Part shown: positions 1 through 8,607 of the stretch, in pieces
How the letters are laid out: each line of letters starts with the position of its first letter
Numbering within the stretch: the stretch's first letter is position 1
Origin: Clostridiales bacterium
GTDB lineage: Bacteria; Bacillota; Clostridia; Lachnospirales; Lachnospiraceae
DNA length: 64,000 bases
Reading direction: 5' to 3'
NCBI GenBank assembly: GCA_018365455.1
Contig: JAGZJZ010000004.1
Coordinates: 134,832 to 198,831, forward strand
Notes under the pieces: model-generated
Told to the model about the DNA's origin: nothing
The model's database searches: none
What the model saw: the letters and a program-made list of their open reading frames with translations, nothing else
Made by a program: the position numbers and the translations under genes

Positions 1-2166
1 GGACCCATGAGAGAAAACGGGTTTACGGAAGAAAGCGTGGCGCAGGCAGGCTCCGTAATCGGGCTTTTAGGAGCGGATGTGGTGAAGAAGGTACAAAAAG
101 CATATATGGAACAGCAGCCACATCATATTCCACTGCTGTTTATGCTGGATGTAATCAATGGATTTAAAACCGTATTCCCCATTCCTCTGGGGCAGGGGGC
201 TACATTTGAACCGGAATTATCCAGGCGCTGTGCACAGGCGGCGGCTAAGGAGGCAGCGGTAGCAGGGCTTCACGTGACGTTTGCACCAATGGTTGACCTT
301 GTAAGGGATGCCAGATGGGGAAGAGTCATGGAATCTACAGGAGAAGACACCTATTTAAATAGCTGCTTTTCCAAAGCAATGGTGGAAGGCTTCCAGGGCA
401 GTGATTTAAAAGAACCCTACCGGGTTGCTGCGTGCATCAAGCATTTTGCAGGATATGGGGCACCGGATGCCGGGCGGGATTACAATACGGTGGAGCTGTC
501 AGAACATACTTTGCGGGAATTTTATCTGCCTGCTTATCAGGCAGGAATCCAGGCGGGAAGTGCCCTGGTGATGACATCTTTTAACACCATAGACGGTGTT
601 CCGGCGACGGGTAATAAATGGCTGATGCGGGATATCCTCCGGGATGAAATGGGATTTGACGGCGTATTGATATCAGACTGGGCTGCAATGGAAGAGATTA
701 TTTATCACGGTTATTGTGAGGATCGCTCTGATGCAGCCAAAAGATCAATTGTGGCGGGCGTGGATATCGATATGATGACAGGTATATACTCCGAGCGCCT
801 CCTTGCACTGATCGAAAACGGAACCGTAGAGGAGAGCCTGGTAGATGAGGCAGCTATGCGGATACTGGAGTTGAAAAATAAACTGGGACTCTTCGAGAAC
901 CCGTATAAGGATGCAGATGAGGAAAAAAGCAGGGAAATCATACTCTGTCCGGAACACCGTAAACTGGCAAGGGAATGTGCACGCAAGTCTTTTGTCTTGC
1001 TGAAAAATGAAGGCATCCTTCCGATCCGAAAAGAACAAAAAACTGCGTTTATAGGACCATATACAGACAACCATAATATTCTGGGAGCATGGTCTTTTAT
1101 CGGAACAAGTGAAGACGCTGTCTCTATCCGGGATGCAGCCATGGAAGTACTGGATCAAAGCAAAACCACATTTTCCCAGGGATGCCCTGTGTTAGATGAT
1201 ACGGTAAAATTGGAAGGATTTAATACCGGTGAGGGCGCAGAAGAAGAGTCAAAGGCTGCCGCGGATGGGGGGGTAAAAATAGAGTCAAAAGCTGCCACGA
1301 ACCTGGAGGCAGAAAAAGTTAAGCAGGAAAAAATGCTGCAGGAAGCCATAAAAGCTGCAAAAGAGGCGGACCTTGTAATCATGCCGCTGGGCGAACACCG
1401 GCTCCAGTCAGGAGAGGCGTGCAGCAGAGCAGAGATTGTAATACCTGAAGTACAGATGGAATTATTCCGTAAAATCTGTCAGGTCCAGCCCAATGTAGCG
1501 GTAGTCCTTTTTAATGGTCGGCCACTGGACATCCGGGAGATATCCGGGAAGGCAAAAGCCGTATTGGAAGTGTGGATGCCCGGAACAGAAGGCGGTCATG
1601 CCATCCTGGATGTACTGACCGGAACATACAATCCCACTGGTAAATTGACTATGAGCTTTCCCTACAGCGTTGGGCAGGTTCCGATACACTATAATGAGTA
1701 CTCAACCGGCAGGCCCCACGTCCCTGGAAAAGACAAGGACAGGTTCCGTTCAAAATACCTGGACATTCCAAATGCACCCCTCTATCCTTTTGGATACGGA
1801 CTCAGTTACACCAGTTTTGAGGTTTCTAAGGCAGAGCTTGACAGCAGAGAAATGAAGCTTGGGCAAGTCCTTAATGCAACGGTAAAGATTAAGAATACCG
1901 GTGAGACAGCAGGTACACAGGTGCTGCAGCTGTACATCCGGGATGTGAAAGCCAGTGTTGTACGACCGGTAAAAGAGTTAAAAGGATTTTGCAAGGTACA
2001 TTTACTTCCGGGAGAGGAAAAATCCGTAACGTTTGAGATTGGGGAAGAGATGCTTCGTTTTTATTCTGAAAATAAGTTCTTTGAGAGTGAAGCAGGAGAA
2101 TTCCAGGTGTTTATAGGAGTGGACAGCAGTGTGGAAGAGTATGAGCGGTTTTATTTGAGAAAGTAG
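1..2166 (+). CDS. bglX: Glycoside hydrolase family 3 beta-glycosidase, 5'-truncated by the window
   Basis: Cytoplasmic GH3 enzyme of the BglX (beta-glucosidase/beta-xylosidase) type, which releases terminal sugars from oligosaccharides by a retaining mechanism. The frame is open from base 1. The first ATG (base 7) falls at a point where family members already have about 30-60 residues, so the true start is probably upstream. Counting from that ATG, the KHF motif is at 145-147 and the nucleophile Asp224 lies in GVLISDW. The second GH3 domain carries QSGEACSR, which contains the likely acid/base Glu. A C-terminal fibronectin-III-like domain follows from about residue 600. There is no signal peptide in the visible part. 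A lysine/alanine/glutamate-rich insert near residues 405-440 separates the two halves and is longer than I would expect. The family is certain; the substrate cannot be read from sequence alone. Confidence 0.9.
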   Translation, partial: GPMRENGFTEESVAQAGSVIGLLGADVVKKVQKAYMEQQPHHIPLLFMLDVINGFKTVFPIPLGQGATFEPELSRRCAQAAAKEAAVAGLHVTFAPMVDLVRDARWGRVMESTGEDTYLNSCFSKAMVEGFQGSDLKEPYRVAACIKHFAGYGAPDAGRDYNTVELSEHTLREFYLPAYQAGIQAGSALVMTSFNTIDGVPATGNKWLMRDILRDEMGFDGVLISDWAAMEEIIYHGYCEDRSDAAKRSIVAGVDIDMMTGIYSERLLALIENGTVEESLVDEAAMRILELKNKLGLFENPYKDADEEKSREIILCPEHRKLARECARKSFVLLKNEGILPIRKEQKTAFIGPYTDNHNILGAWSFIGTSEDAVSIRDAAMEVLDQSKTTFSQGCPVLDDTVKLEGFNTGEGAEEESKAAADGGVKIESKAATNLEAEKVKQEKMLQEAIKAAKEADLVIMPLGEHRLQSGEACSRAEIVIPEVQMELFRKICQVQPNVAVVLFNGRPLDIREISGKAKAVLEVWMPGTEGGHAILDVLTGTYNPTGKLTMSFPYSVGQVPIHYNEYSTGRPHVPGKDKDRFRSKYLDIPNAPLYPFGYGLSYTSFEVSKAELDSREMKLGQVLNATVKIKNTGETAGTQVLQLYIRDVKASVVRPVKELKGFCKVHLLPGEEKSVTFEIGEEMLRFYSENKFFESEAGEFQVFIGVDSSVEEYERFYLRK

Positions 2167-2434
2167 GTTTTGGAAGGCTTGTAAATCAGTGTAAATTGAT
2201 TTGCAGGTCTATTTTAAATAAGGAAAAAACTGGACATATTCAAGGGATTTTATATAGTTACAAGCATAAATTAAGAGAATAATAAAAAAAAATTCATCCC
2301 GGCTAAATGTTTATCCTGCAAAAGATGTTATACTAATAACATGTCTAATTGTGATATAAATGTGTGCCATTGGAAGTGAAGCTGTACTGCGCTTTCAAAC
2401 TTAAACTTAGAAGTATATCATAAAATATAAAGAG

Positions 2435-2480
2435 ACCCATAATTTCTATCATGATCTATTGATGAAATTATGGGTTTTCT
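2435..2480 (+). terminator. 12-bp perfect hairpin with T-rich tail upstream of the response regulator
   Basis: The arms 2435-2446 and 2464-2475 are exact reverse complements (ACCCATAATTTC / GAAATTATGGGT), separated by a 17-nt loop and followed by TTTTCT. It ends about 20 nt before the RBS of the next gene, so it is either the terminator of the upstream unit or a leader attenuator for the two-component operon. The gene-free stretch 2167-2500 otherwise holds only AT-rich DNA and a possible -10 (TATACT, 2329-2334) without a clear -35. Confidence 0.55.
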
Positions 2481-2506
2481 AAATAAAAATTCCGGGAGGT
2501 ATGGCA

Positions 2507-3196
2507 ATGAATATTTTAATGATCGAAGATAACGCAGAGATAAGGGAAGGTGTCAGGATTCTTTTAGAAGGAGAGGACTACTCCGTGACCGAGGCCGGGA
2601 ATGGGACCGAGGGGCTGAAACTCCTGGACAGCGATACGGATCTGGTTATTCTGGATGTTATGATGCCTGGGATCTCAGGATTTCGAACCTGTGAAGAGAT
2701 TCGAAAAGTATCTAATGTACCGGTTCTTTTTCTGACTGCTAAATCCCAGGATTCGGATAAATTAATGGGTCTGATGGCAGGGGGCGACGATTATTTATCC
2801 AAGCCGTTTTCTTATTCGGAACTATTGGCGAGAGTAAAGGCGCTGGTAAGAAGATATTGTGTCTATAAGGGAAAAGAAGAAGAGGTGAACGAAGACCGCT
2901 ATGTAAACGGCATGGGAATTCGTATTAATGAAAATTATAATGAGGTTTGGAAAGGGGATAAAGAACTGGCGTTAACAGACATTGAATATAAGATATTGCT
3001 TCTTTTAATGAAACATCCAAAGAGAATATTTACTATACAGAATATTTACGAAAGTGTGTGGAATGAACCGTATTTTTATGTTTCAAATGGTACGGTTATG
3101 GTACATATCCGTAAACTGCGGCTGAAAATTGAGGATGATCCGCAGGAGCCGAAGTGCATTCGCACAGTATGGGGCAGGGGGTATCGGTTTGGATAA
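2507..3196 (+). CDS. OmpR/VanR-family response regulator
   Basis: DNA-binding response regulator of 229 residues, the output half of a two-component system with the kinase that follows. The receiver domain (1-115) has the acidic pair at residues 7-8, phospho-acceptor Asp50 in LVILDVMMPG and the conserved Lys in SKPF. A winged-helix Trans_reg_C domain ends in the typical IRTVWGRGYRF. The closest familiar proteins are VanR-type regulators. An ATG exists at 2501, but GGGAGG at 2494-2499 sits directly against it; the ATG at 2507 has correct 7-nt spacing and gives the canonical MNILMIEDN start. The gene overlaps the kinase by 8 nt. Direct repeats before the dlt genes (4525-4546) are a candidate target. 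Confidence 0.93.
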   Translation: MNILMIEDNAEIREGVRILLEGEDYSVTEAGNGTEGLKLLDSDTDLVILDVMMPGISGFRTCEEIRKVSNVPVLFLTAKSQDSDKLMGLMAGGDDYLSKPFSYSELLARVKALVRRYCVYKGKEEEVNEDRYVNGMGIRINENYNEVWKGDKELALTDIEYKILLLLMKHPKRIFTIQNIYESVWNEPYFYVSNGTVMVHIRKLRLKIEDDPQEPKCIRTVWGRGYRFG

Positions 3197-4508
3197 AAAG
3201 ATGAAGTTTCAGAAAAGGGGACTGAGAAGAAAGCTGATTCAGCTGATGATCTTTGCATTTATTATAAGCGGAGGCCTGTACTATTTTCTGCATACGACAG
3301 TGGATCGAAAACTGAATAATTATTTTGAAACGTCAGATTATGCGGAAAAGACGGAGTCTAAATATGCCCAGAAATTTCAGGATTACATACTGAAGAATAA
3401 TATATCCACATCTGATACAGGGCAGATCACAAAATGGGTCAGAGATCAGGATGTAGTGCATATCAGCATTTATAAGGATTCGGTGCTGATCTATGATTCC
3501 TACTATCCTGATAATGATAGCATTGCTGAAAATGATGTGGAGGCGGAATATTACGGCTGGCAGGCGTATTATCCCATGAAATTTGCAGATGCCCAGGCAG
3601 ATGTTTTTCTGGACGGATTTTATGATTATCGGATTTTTAACTGTGCAACTATTGCAGAAATTCTTCTTTCCTGCCTTGTATTTATTGGGATTGTTATGCT
3701 TGGAATAAAGAGAACAGTTGATTATATTGGAAAGCTGGAGCAGGAGGTGGAGATTCTGGAAGGCGGGCAGCTTGACTGTCCCATTACTCTGAAAGGAAAT
3801 GATGAGCTCTCTGCTCTGGCACATGGTCTGGATGAAATGAGGAAATCCTTTAAACTGCGGGTGGAAAGGGATGAAAAATTGGCAAAAGCAAATAAAGAGC
3901 TGGTCACGGAGATGTCTCACGATCTGCGCACACCTCTTACCACCCTTCTTCTCTACACACAGATTTTAAAGAGCAGGAAGTATCATGGCACGGAACAGAT
4001 GGAGGATTACATAAATAAAATTGATGAAAAGGCAAATCAGATCAAGAACCTGTCGGACAATATGTTTGAATTTTTCCTGATTTTAAGAGAAGAGGAAATT
4101 GAACTTATGGCCCCCCAGTCTTTTCAGGATATTTTTTACGATATCATGTCAGAAATGGTTTTGTCTCTGCAAAAACGTGGTTTCCGGGTAAACCAGAATA
4201 TCGAGTTCCGTGAGGTTAAAGTAGAAGTTTCTATAGATTATGTACTCAGGATCATGAATAATATTGTCTCTAATATAATCAAGTATGCAGATTCTAGGGA
4301 AGAAATTGTGATTTCTACTATGTATGAAAAAGAACAGGTATTCCTATTATTTTCTAACCACAAGTTAAAGAAAATAGAAAAGGTAGAGAGTACCGGAATT
4401 GGAATCCGTAACATTAAGGGAATGATGGATAAGATGGAAGGAAGCTGTGAAGTAGCGGAAACCGGGGATTTGTATCGGATCAAATTACAATTTAAAATTG
4501 TTGTTTAG
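3189..4508 (+). CDS. Membrane sensor histidine kinase, VanS-like
   Basis: Kinase partner of the preceding regulator, about 439 residues. N-terminal TM helix (IQLMIFAFIISGGLYYFL), an extracytoplasmic segment of about 110 residues, a second TM helix (IAEILLSCLVFIGIVML), a HAMP linker, the HisKA box EMSHDLRTPLTT with the phospho-His, and an HATPase domain with an N box (NNIVSNII) and a glycine-rich loop (STGIGIRNIKGM). I place the start at TTG 3189, overlapping the regulator's end, because a G-rich RBS lies 7-8 nt before it; ATG 3201 is the alternative and has little RBS. The gene is followed directly by the dlt promoter region, so control of teichoic-acid D-alanylation, for example in response to cationic peptides, is a reasonable inference. 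It is not shown by sequence. Confidence 0.88.
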   Translation: MDKKMKFQKRGLRRKLIQLMIFAFIISGGLYYFLHTTVDRKLNNYFETSDYAEKTESKYAQKFQDYILKNNISTSDTGQITKWVRDQDVVHISIYKDSVLIYDSYYPDNDSIAENDVEAEYYGWQAYYPMKFADAQADVFLDGFYDYRIFNCATIAEILLSCLVFIGIVMLGIKRTVDYIGKLEQEVEILEGGQLDCPITLKGNDELSALAHGLDEMRKSFKLRVERDEKLAKANKELVTEMSHDLRTPLTTLLLYTQILKSRKYHGTEQMEDYINKIDEKANQIKNLSDNMFEFFLILREEEIELMAPQSFQDIFYDIMSEMVLSLQKRGFRVNQNIEFREVKVEVSIDYVLRIMNNIVSNIIKYADSREEIVISTMYEKEQVFLLFSNHKLKKIEKVESTGIGIRNIKGMMDKMEGSCEVAETGDLYRIKLQFKIVV

Positions 4509-4524
4509 ATTTCATCATGAACCT

Positions 4525-4556
4525 TTAAGGATTGGTTAAGAATTAGGTGTTATGAT
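4525..4556 (+). promoter_or_regulatory. Tandem 11-nt repeats and -10 box upstream of the lipoprotein-dlt operon
   Basis: Two adjacent 11-mers, TTAAGGATTGG (4525-4535) and TTAAGAATTAG (4536-4546), agree at 9 of 11 positions, and a -10-like TATGAT follows at 4551-4556. No good -35 is present. An 11-nt direct repeat overlapping the -35 region is the usual binding layout of OmpR-family activators, and the regulator encoded just upstream belongs to that family. Confidence 0.5.
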
Positions 4557-4595
4557 AAATTTTGTAGTTAAATACAAATGGTTAGGCATGCAGCT

Positions 4596-4746
4596 GAGCG
4601 TGTCCGAAAATGAAAATCCTGTCTGACCGCCCCACATCTGCCGGGTGCAGCCGTATATTTCCGAAACAAAGCCCCACTACACCCCCTGGAATTACATGGC
4701 GTATCCCGCAGATGAGTGTCAGGCAAAATAATTTTAAGGCACGCTC
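4596..4746. repeat. About 150-bp imperfect palindromic element (MITE-like)
   Basis: The element begins GAGCGTGTCCGAAAAT and ends with CACGCTC, so its outer 7 nt are exact inverted repeats (4596-4602 / 4740-4746), and the homology continues imperfectly inward. A second inner pairing joins CATCTGCCGGG on the left to CCCGCAGATG on the right. It lies in the transcribed leader between the dlt promoter and the lipoprotein start, and has no plausible coding frame. A miniature copy with the same ends lies at 21845-21876. This fits an interspersed non-autonomous element or a structured RNA. Confidence 0.6.
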
Positions 4747-4777
4747 TGATTTGCACCGGAAAGTGAGGACGAATAAT

Positions 4778-5149
4778 ATGAGAAAAATACTTATAAAAGG
4801 AACAATAATCGCTGCGTTAGGAGCATTATCTATTACCATGGCGGCGTGTGGAGCAAAGCCAAAGTCTAACGAAAGTACTTCTAAAACGGAATCTTCAATC
4901 GTGACCAGAGAAAGCGGATCCAGACAAAAAGAAACTCAGGTCAGTGAGAAGCAGGCTGGAAGTCAGAAAAGTGAGATGCAGACAAGCGGTAAGGAGTCCA
5001 ATGATAAGCAGACCGGCGGAAGCCAAAAAAATGATATGCAGAGTGAGTCCGTAGCGGGCGGCATGTCTGAGCGTAATGAAAACGGACAGGCAGAGATGCA
5101 GACGGATGCCGGAACAGGAAACACACAAAGCAGTGAACTGATGAAATAG
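4778..5149 (+). CDS. Low-complexity secreted lipoprotein at the head of the dlt operon
   Basis: Protein of 123 residues with an N-terminal lipoprotein signal (basic MRKILIK, hydrophobic core, MAAC lipobox, lipidated Cys24). The mature part is entirely Ser/Lys/Gln/Glu/Thr rich, with no hydrophobic core. It contains three loose repeats around GSQKSEMQT, GSQKNDMQS and NGQAEMQTD, suggesting a flexible wall-spanning tether rather than an enzyme. GTGAGG at 4763-4768 gives good spacing to ATG 4778. Its stop lies 11 nt before the dltA start, so it is co-transcribed. Canonical dlt operons carry the small membrane protein DltX at this position; this protein is not DltX-like. Function unknown. Confidence 0.8.
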   Translation: MRKILIKGTIIAALGALSITMAACGAKPKSNESTSKTESSIVTRESGSRQKETQVSEKQAGSQKSEMQTSGKESNDKQTGGSQKNDMQSESVAGGMSERNENGQAEMQTDAGTGNTQSSELMK

Positions 5150-5160
5150 GAGAATTATTT

Positions 5161-6696
5161 GTGAGAGAAAAAAATATATTACAGCTTTTTGAGGCGTCAG
5201 TGGAAAAGTATTTTGCAAAAGAAGTTTTTGCAGATGAAGACAGAAACATTTCTTACAGCGAATTAAAAGACCGGGCAAGGAGAATTGGGAGTTGTCTTGG
5301 CAACTCCCATCTTCGGAATGCGCCTGTGGCAATTTATCTGGATAGAAGTGTTAAGAGCATGGAAGCACTTCTGGGAGTTGCGTACAGTGGGAATTTTTAT
5401 ACTATGATGGATATTCAGATGCCAAAGGACAGGCTAAAGGTGATTTTAGAGAACCTGCAACCCTTTGCCATATTAACGGACAGGGAGCATGAAGAAGCAG
5501 CCAGAGAACTTTTACCCCAGGGAGCTGTTATCATTTATGAAACGGCGGTGGAACAGGAAGAAAGCAGCTGGCTGTTAAAAGACATCAGAAGGGCTATGAT
5601 CGAAACGGACCCGTTGTATGTGCTCTATACATCAGGATCTACCGGTGAGCCAAAGGGTGTGGTGGTAAGCCACGACAGCGTGATTGCCTATACAGATTGG
5701 GTAGTGGAGACTTTTGGAATCAACCAGGACACCGTTTTCGGCAGTCAGACGCCTTTTTATTTTAGTATGTCAGTGCTGGATATATTCAGTACGATCAGAA
5801 GCGGTGCAGCCATGCAGATTATACCGCGTAAACTTTTTTCGTTTCCCATGCAGCTGCTGGAATATTTAAGAGACAGAAAGGTAAATACCATTTACTGGGT
5901 ACCATCTGCCCTTTGCCTTGTGGCAAACTGGAAAGCACTGGATTATATGCAGCTGCCGGATTTAAAGAAGGTGCTCTTTGCAGGAGAAGTAATGCCTATG
6001 AAGCAGTTAAATATCTGGAGGGCGCACATGCCGGATTTGTTATATGCCAATTTGTACGGACCTACGGAAATAACCGATATCTGTACGTATTATATGATAG
6101 ACCGGGATTTTGATGACGAGGAAGTGCTGCCCATTGGCAAGGCATGTAATAACTGTGATATCCTGATTCTGAACGAAAAAGGAGAAAAAGTGCCTTATGG
6201 TGAGGAAGGAGAACTTTGCGTCAGAGGACCTTTTCTGGCAAAAGGATATTACCGCAGCCCTGAAAAAACAAACAGCGTATTTGTGCAGAACCCGTGTAAT
6301 AGCAGTTACCCCGAGCTGATTTACAAAACAGGGGATATTGTTAAATATAATGAACTGGGAGAATTGATGTATGTATCCCGCAAAGATTTTCAGATTAAAC
6401 ACATGGGGTGCCGCATAGAACTTGGAGAAATTGAAGCTGCGGCAGGCTCCCTGGAACATATCGACAACTGCGTATGCATCTATGACGAATGTGAAAAGAA
6501 AATAGTACTGGTTTATAAAGGAAAAAATGTGGACCAGAACATGATAATCAAAAAAATAAAAAATAAAGTTCCTTCCTATATGTATCCAGGACGATATATT
6601 TTGACTGAGAAGATGCCGGTAAACACGAATGGAAAGATTGACCGGAAGTGGCTGCAGAGAAATTATAAAAAATTAGGAGGCATGTACAATGGATGA
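5161..6696 (+). CDS. dltA: D-alanine--D-alanyl carrier protein ligase
   Basis: Adenylates D-alanine with ATP and transfers it to the phosphopantetheine arm of DltC, the first step of lipoteichoic/wall teichoic acid D-alanylation, in the cytoplasm. At 511 residues it has the normal length for DltA. Adenylation-family motifs are in order: YTSGSTGEPKG near residue 157, NLYGPTEITD near 300, YKTGD near 390, and the C-terminal catalytic Lys in NTNGKIDRKWL. The start is GTG 5161 with AGGAG at 5148-5152. The 3' end overlaps dltC by 8 nt, indicating translational coupling. A free-standing NRPS-like adenylating enzyme is excluded by the neighbouring dltC, dltB and dltD. Confidence 0.95.
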   Translation: MREKNILQLFEASVEKYFAKEVFADEDRNISYSELKDRARRIGSCLGNSHLRNAPVAIYLDRSVKSMEALLGVAYSGNFYTMMDIQMPKDRLKVILENLQPFAILTDREHEEAARELLPQGAVIIYETAVEQEESSWLLKDIRRAMIETDPLYVLYTSGSTGEPKGVVVSHDSVIAYTDWVVETFGINQDTVFGSQTPFYFSMSVLDIFSTIRSGAAMQIIPRKLFSFPMQLLEYLRDRKVNTIYWVPSALCLVANWKALDYMQLPDLKKVLFAGEVMPMKQLNIWRAHMPDLLYANLYGPTEITDICTYYMIDRDFDDEEVLPIGKACNNCDILILNEKGEKVPYGEEGELCVRGPFLAKGYYRSPEKTNSVFVQNPCNSSYPELIYKTGDIVKYNELGELMYVSRKDFQIKHMGCRIELGEIEAAAGSLEHIDNCVCIYDECEKKIVLVYKGKNVDQNMIIKKIKNKVPSYMYPGRYILTEKMPVNTNGKIDRKWLQRNYKKLGGMYNG

Positions 6697-6922
6697 AATA
6701 CTAAAAATACTGGAAAAGATAAAACCCGGAGTGGATTTTAGAAAAGAAAAAAATCTGATTGAGGATCATATAATAGATTCCTTTGAAATGATTCAGCTGG
6801 TGTCTGAAATCAGTGATATTTACCAGATAGATATAACTCCGGCAGACATTTCCCCGGATAACTTCCGCTCTGTTGATAATATTTATGCGTTTATCTCTTC
6901 ATATCATCCAGCAAGGGTGTAG
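6689..6922 (+). CDS. dltC: D-alanyl carrier protein
   Basis: Acyl-carrier-like protein of 77 residues that accepts D-alanine from DltA and delivers it to the membrane enzyme DltB. The phosphopantetheine attachment serine is Ser31 in IIDSFEMIQL, matching the DSF signature of DltC proteins. It overlaps dltA by 8 nt and ends 12 nt before dltB. Its position between dltA and dltB is unusual, because the textbook order is A-B-C-D. Confidence 0.94.
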   Translation: MDEILKILEKIKPGVDFRKEKNLIEDHIIDSFEMIQLVSEISDIYQIDITPADISPDNFRSVDNIYAFISSYHPARV

Positions 6923-6934
6923 TGAGGGGATTCT

Positions 6935-8524
6935 ATGGCTTACAACACCTATACATACATGCTGCTGTTTCTGACTGGGACCAGTATTCTTTATTATATG
7001 TTTCCCAAAAAAGTCAGATGGACTGTTTTATTGGCAGCCAGTTATCTGTTTTACTATCTGTCCAGTGCAAAATTAATGGGTTTTCTAATGCTGTCTACGG
7101 TGGTTGTATATGGTACAGGCATGATACTCACCATATTGCAGGACGAATACCAGGATAAAATAGCGGATGCAGGACAGGCTGAACAGGAGGTTTGGCGCTT
7201 GCAGTTACAGAAAAGGAAACGTCTGGCTGCTGCGTGTGCCATTTTGTTCAACCTGGGTATTCTGGCATTTCTAAAATATTATAATTTTTTTGCATTAAAT
7301 GTGAATCATATCCTGCAGGGGTTACATATAGAAGAAAGAATGACAGAACTGCGGGTTCTTCTACCGCTTGGAATCTCCTTTTATACCCTGTCGGCTATCG
7401 GTTATATCATTGATGTATACCGGGGCAAATACAGAGCAGATAAAAATCTGGGTCATCTGGCGCTTTTTCTGAGCTTTTTTGGGCAGATCGTGGAAGGGCC
7501 TATTGTCCGCTATGACCAAATGTCAGACGAACTTCTGAAAGGGCATTCCTTTCAGCCGAAAAATATATCATTTGGTGTACAGCGGATCGTATGGGGGCTA
7601 TTTAAAAAAATTGTAATTGCAGACCGGCTGAATCTACTGGTAAATACTGTTTTTACTGCCTATCCCGATTATACCGGGCTTACAATTGCCACAGCAGTTC
7701 TGTGTTACACGATACAAATCTATTGTGAATTTTCCGGGTGTATGGATATGGTAATCGGCAGTGCCCAGCTTTTTGGCGTTCGGCTGCCGGAAAATTTTGA
7801 AAGGCCGTTTTTTTCTAAAAATGTATCTGAATTTTGGAGGAGATGGCATATTACACTTGGAGCCTGGTTCCGGGATTACATTTTCTATTCGGTATCTTTG
7901 TCCAAACGGGTGATGCGGCTGGGTAAATGGGGCAGGAAGCATCTTACTCCACATCTTGCCAAGCTGCTGCCTCCTGCCTGTGCTCTGTTTCCAGTGTGGC
8001 TGTGCAACGGATTTTGGCATGGTTCAAGCTGGAAATATGTATTTTACGGCATGTATTATTTTATGATTATTATGCTGGGGATGCTGGCGGAACCTCTGTT
8101 TCAGAAGCTTTGTACCTCTATGCATCTAAATCGGAAAAGCCGGGGATTTCAATTTTGGCAGATTTTAAGAACATTCTTATTGGTTAATATTGGAATGCTG
8201 TTCTTCCGGGCAGTGAGTTTGAAGGTAGGGATTAAAATGTTCCTATCCATGTTCCGGGGATTTTCCCTGGCACCCTTAAGAGAAGGGGTCTTGCTGAATC
8301 TGGGAATGGATAAGATGGATTATGCAGCAGTGGGTTTTGGAATTTTAGTAGTGTTTGCTGTAAGTATTGCCCAGGAAAAAGGAGTACATATCAGAGAATG
8401 GATTTCCAGAAGGCACATAGCAGTCCGGTTTGCAATCTATTATGCAGCCGCCTTTTCGGTGCTTCTGCTGGGGGCTTACGGAATGGGGTATATTCCGGTT
8501 GACTTTATCTATGCCCAGTTTTAA
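6935..8524 (+). CDS. dltB: D-alanine export/transfer membrane O-acyltransferase
   Basis: MBOAT-family integral membrane protein of 529 residues. It takes D-alanine from DltC at the cytoplasmic face and passes it across the membrane for attachment to teichoic acids. Many hydrophobic helices are visible. The catalytic histidine is His362 in NGFWHGSSW, and the MBOAT core motif FSFFGQIVEGPIVRY and EFWRRWHITLG are present. It is somewhat longer than typical DltB (about 400-420 aa), because of an extended cytoplasmic loop near residues 70-105 and a longer C-terminus. RBS GTGAGGGG precedes ATG 6935. Algal-alginate type MBOATs have similar sequences, but the dltA/dltC context decides the call. Confidence 0.92.
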   Translation: MAYNTYTYMLLFLTGTSILYYMFPKKVRWTVLLAASYLFYYLSSAKLMGFLMLSTVVVYGTGMILTILQDEYQDKIADAGQAEQEVWRLQLQKRKRLAAACAILFNLGILAFLKYYNFFALNVNHILQGLHIEERMTELRVLLPLGISFYTLSAIGYIIDVYRGKYRADKNLGHLALFLSFFGQIVEGPIVRYDQMSDELLKGHSFQPKNISFGVQRIVWGLFKKIVIADRLNLLVNTVFTAYPDYTGLTIATAVLCYTIQIYCEFSGCMDMVIGSAQLFGVRLPENFERPFFSKNVSEFWRRWHITLGAWFRDYIFYSVSLSKRVMRLGKWGRKHLTPHLAKLLPPACALFPVWLCNGFWHGSSWKYVFYGMYYFMIIMLGMLAEPLFQKLCTSMHLNRKSRGFQFWQILRTFLLVNIGMLFFRAVSLKVGIKMFLSMFRGFSLAPLREGVLLNLGMDKMDYAAVGFGILVVFAVSIAQEKGVHIREWISRRHIAVRFAIYYAAAFSVLLLGAYGMGYIPVDFIYAQF

Positions 8525-8607
8525 AGAAGCATAGAACATAATTACTTTTACTAATTTAAATAGAAATAGAGCATTTTAATCATGCTCTAGCAGCAGGAGG
8601 AAACAAA

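Noticed and set aside
711..1142. Antisense frame of 143 codons opposite the GH3 gene
   Set aside because: Shadow of the real gene; no RBS, and no protein-like features beyond those forced by the opposite strand.
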